From: Chromatiales bacterium
Lineage (GTDB): Bacteria; Pseudomonadota; Gammaproteobacteria; Steroidobacterales; GCA-2729495
Direction: 5' to 3'
Length of the DNA: 6,094 nucleotides
Assembly: GCA_030614035.1 (NCBI GenBank)
Contig: JAUWKW010000097.1
Span: forward strand, 1-6,094
The notes beneath the pieces were generated by a model. That model had not been told where the DNA came from and did no database searches. It was given only the letters and a program-made list of their open reading frames with translations. Below, one piece after another: positions 6,030 to 6,094 of the stretch. Position numbers and translations under genes: made by a program. Each line of letters opens with the position of its first letter. Positions within the stretch are counted from its first letter, which is position 1.

Positions 6030-6094
6030 CCCATCCGATCAACGAAGACTAACTGGTTCGAGACCCTGGCAAAGGCTGAGAAATCCCGTGCGGG

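Larger units (their letters stand above)
5895..6094. other. Noncoding region upstream of xseB and of an unseen rightward gene
   Basis: These 200 bp hold no assignable gene on either strand. The part near 5895-5906 is the xseB leader. The right part carries the rightward promoter and palindrome listed separately, followed by about 65 bp of apparent 5' leader with no ATG. A GTG at 6088 is the only obvious rightward start candidate and is cut off by the edge. A minus-strand TTGACC (5949-5954) could be a -35 for xseB, but no good -10 follows it. Confidence 0.5.

Noticed and set aside
6055..6065. GGTTCGAGACC resembles a tRNA T-arm
   Set aside because: The flanks do not form a five-pair stem and no acceptor, anticodon or D arm is found nearby.
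6071..6094. AAAGGCTGAGAAATCCCG resembles the CUGAGA core of a TPP (thiamine) riboswitch
   Set aside because: No upstream GGGG-type P2 partner for the CCCG is present within the leader and the downstream ACCUGAU half is outside the window; the nearby CCCGTGCGGG pairs with itself. Reading the next 80 bp would settle it.

Overview
This window looks like a chromosomal segment of a gammaproteobacterium. It carries the order riboflavin synthase – RibB-type fusion – lumazine synthase – nusB – thiL – pgpA, close to the E. coli ribD-ribH-nusB-thiL-pgpA neighbourhood. The second gene is the proteobacterial RibBX form, with a decayed GTP cyclohydrolase II domain. No mobile element, CRISPR array, rRNA or convincing tRNA is visible, and codon use looks even throughout. 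Species or genus cannot be named from this sequence.

Positions 2-4236 (+ strand) form a tight housekeeping run. ribE (5' end cut off by about three codons), ribBX and ribH make the last steps of riboflavin synthesis and are joined by two ATGA stop/start overlaps. nusB (transcription antitermination) follows after 9 bp, then thiL (thiamine phosphate to thiamine diphosphate) and pgpA (phosphatidylglycerophosphate to phosphatidylglycerol). A possible weak internal promoter precedes thiL.

Positions 4263-5567 (+ strand) hold the accessory gene. It encodes a soluble 434-residue protein with a complete Hanks-type Ser/Thr kinase domain followed directly by a CRP/PKA-type cyclic-nucleotide-binding domain. 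All main kinase catalytic residues are present, and so are the Glu and Arg that normally bind the cyclic nucleotide. It starts 26 bp after pgpA and probably shares its transcript. It is the best candidate in the window for an undescribed regulatory system, a second-messenger-gated protein kinase whose domain order is the reverse of eukaryotic PKG.

Positions 5652-5894 (- strand) encode xseB, the exonuclease VII small subunit, convergent with the kinase gene. In E. coli, xseB-ispA-dxs lies in this same neighbourhood and reads toward pgpA. Here ispA and dxs are absent between xseB and pgpA and the kinase gene is there instead.

Positions 5895-6094 contain no assignable gene but hold a strong sigma-70-like promoter (TTGACA, 17-bp spacer, TATATT) reading rightward off the window. 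A perfect 19-bp palindrome covers its -10 end and predicted start site, a layout typical of a repressor operator. The controlled gene lies beyond the right edge.
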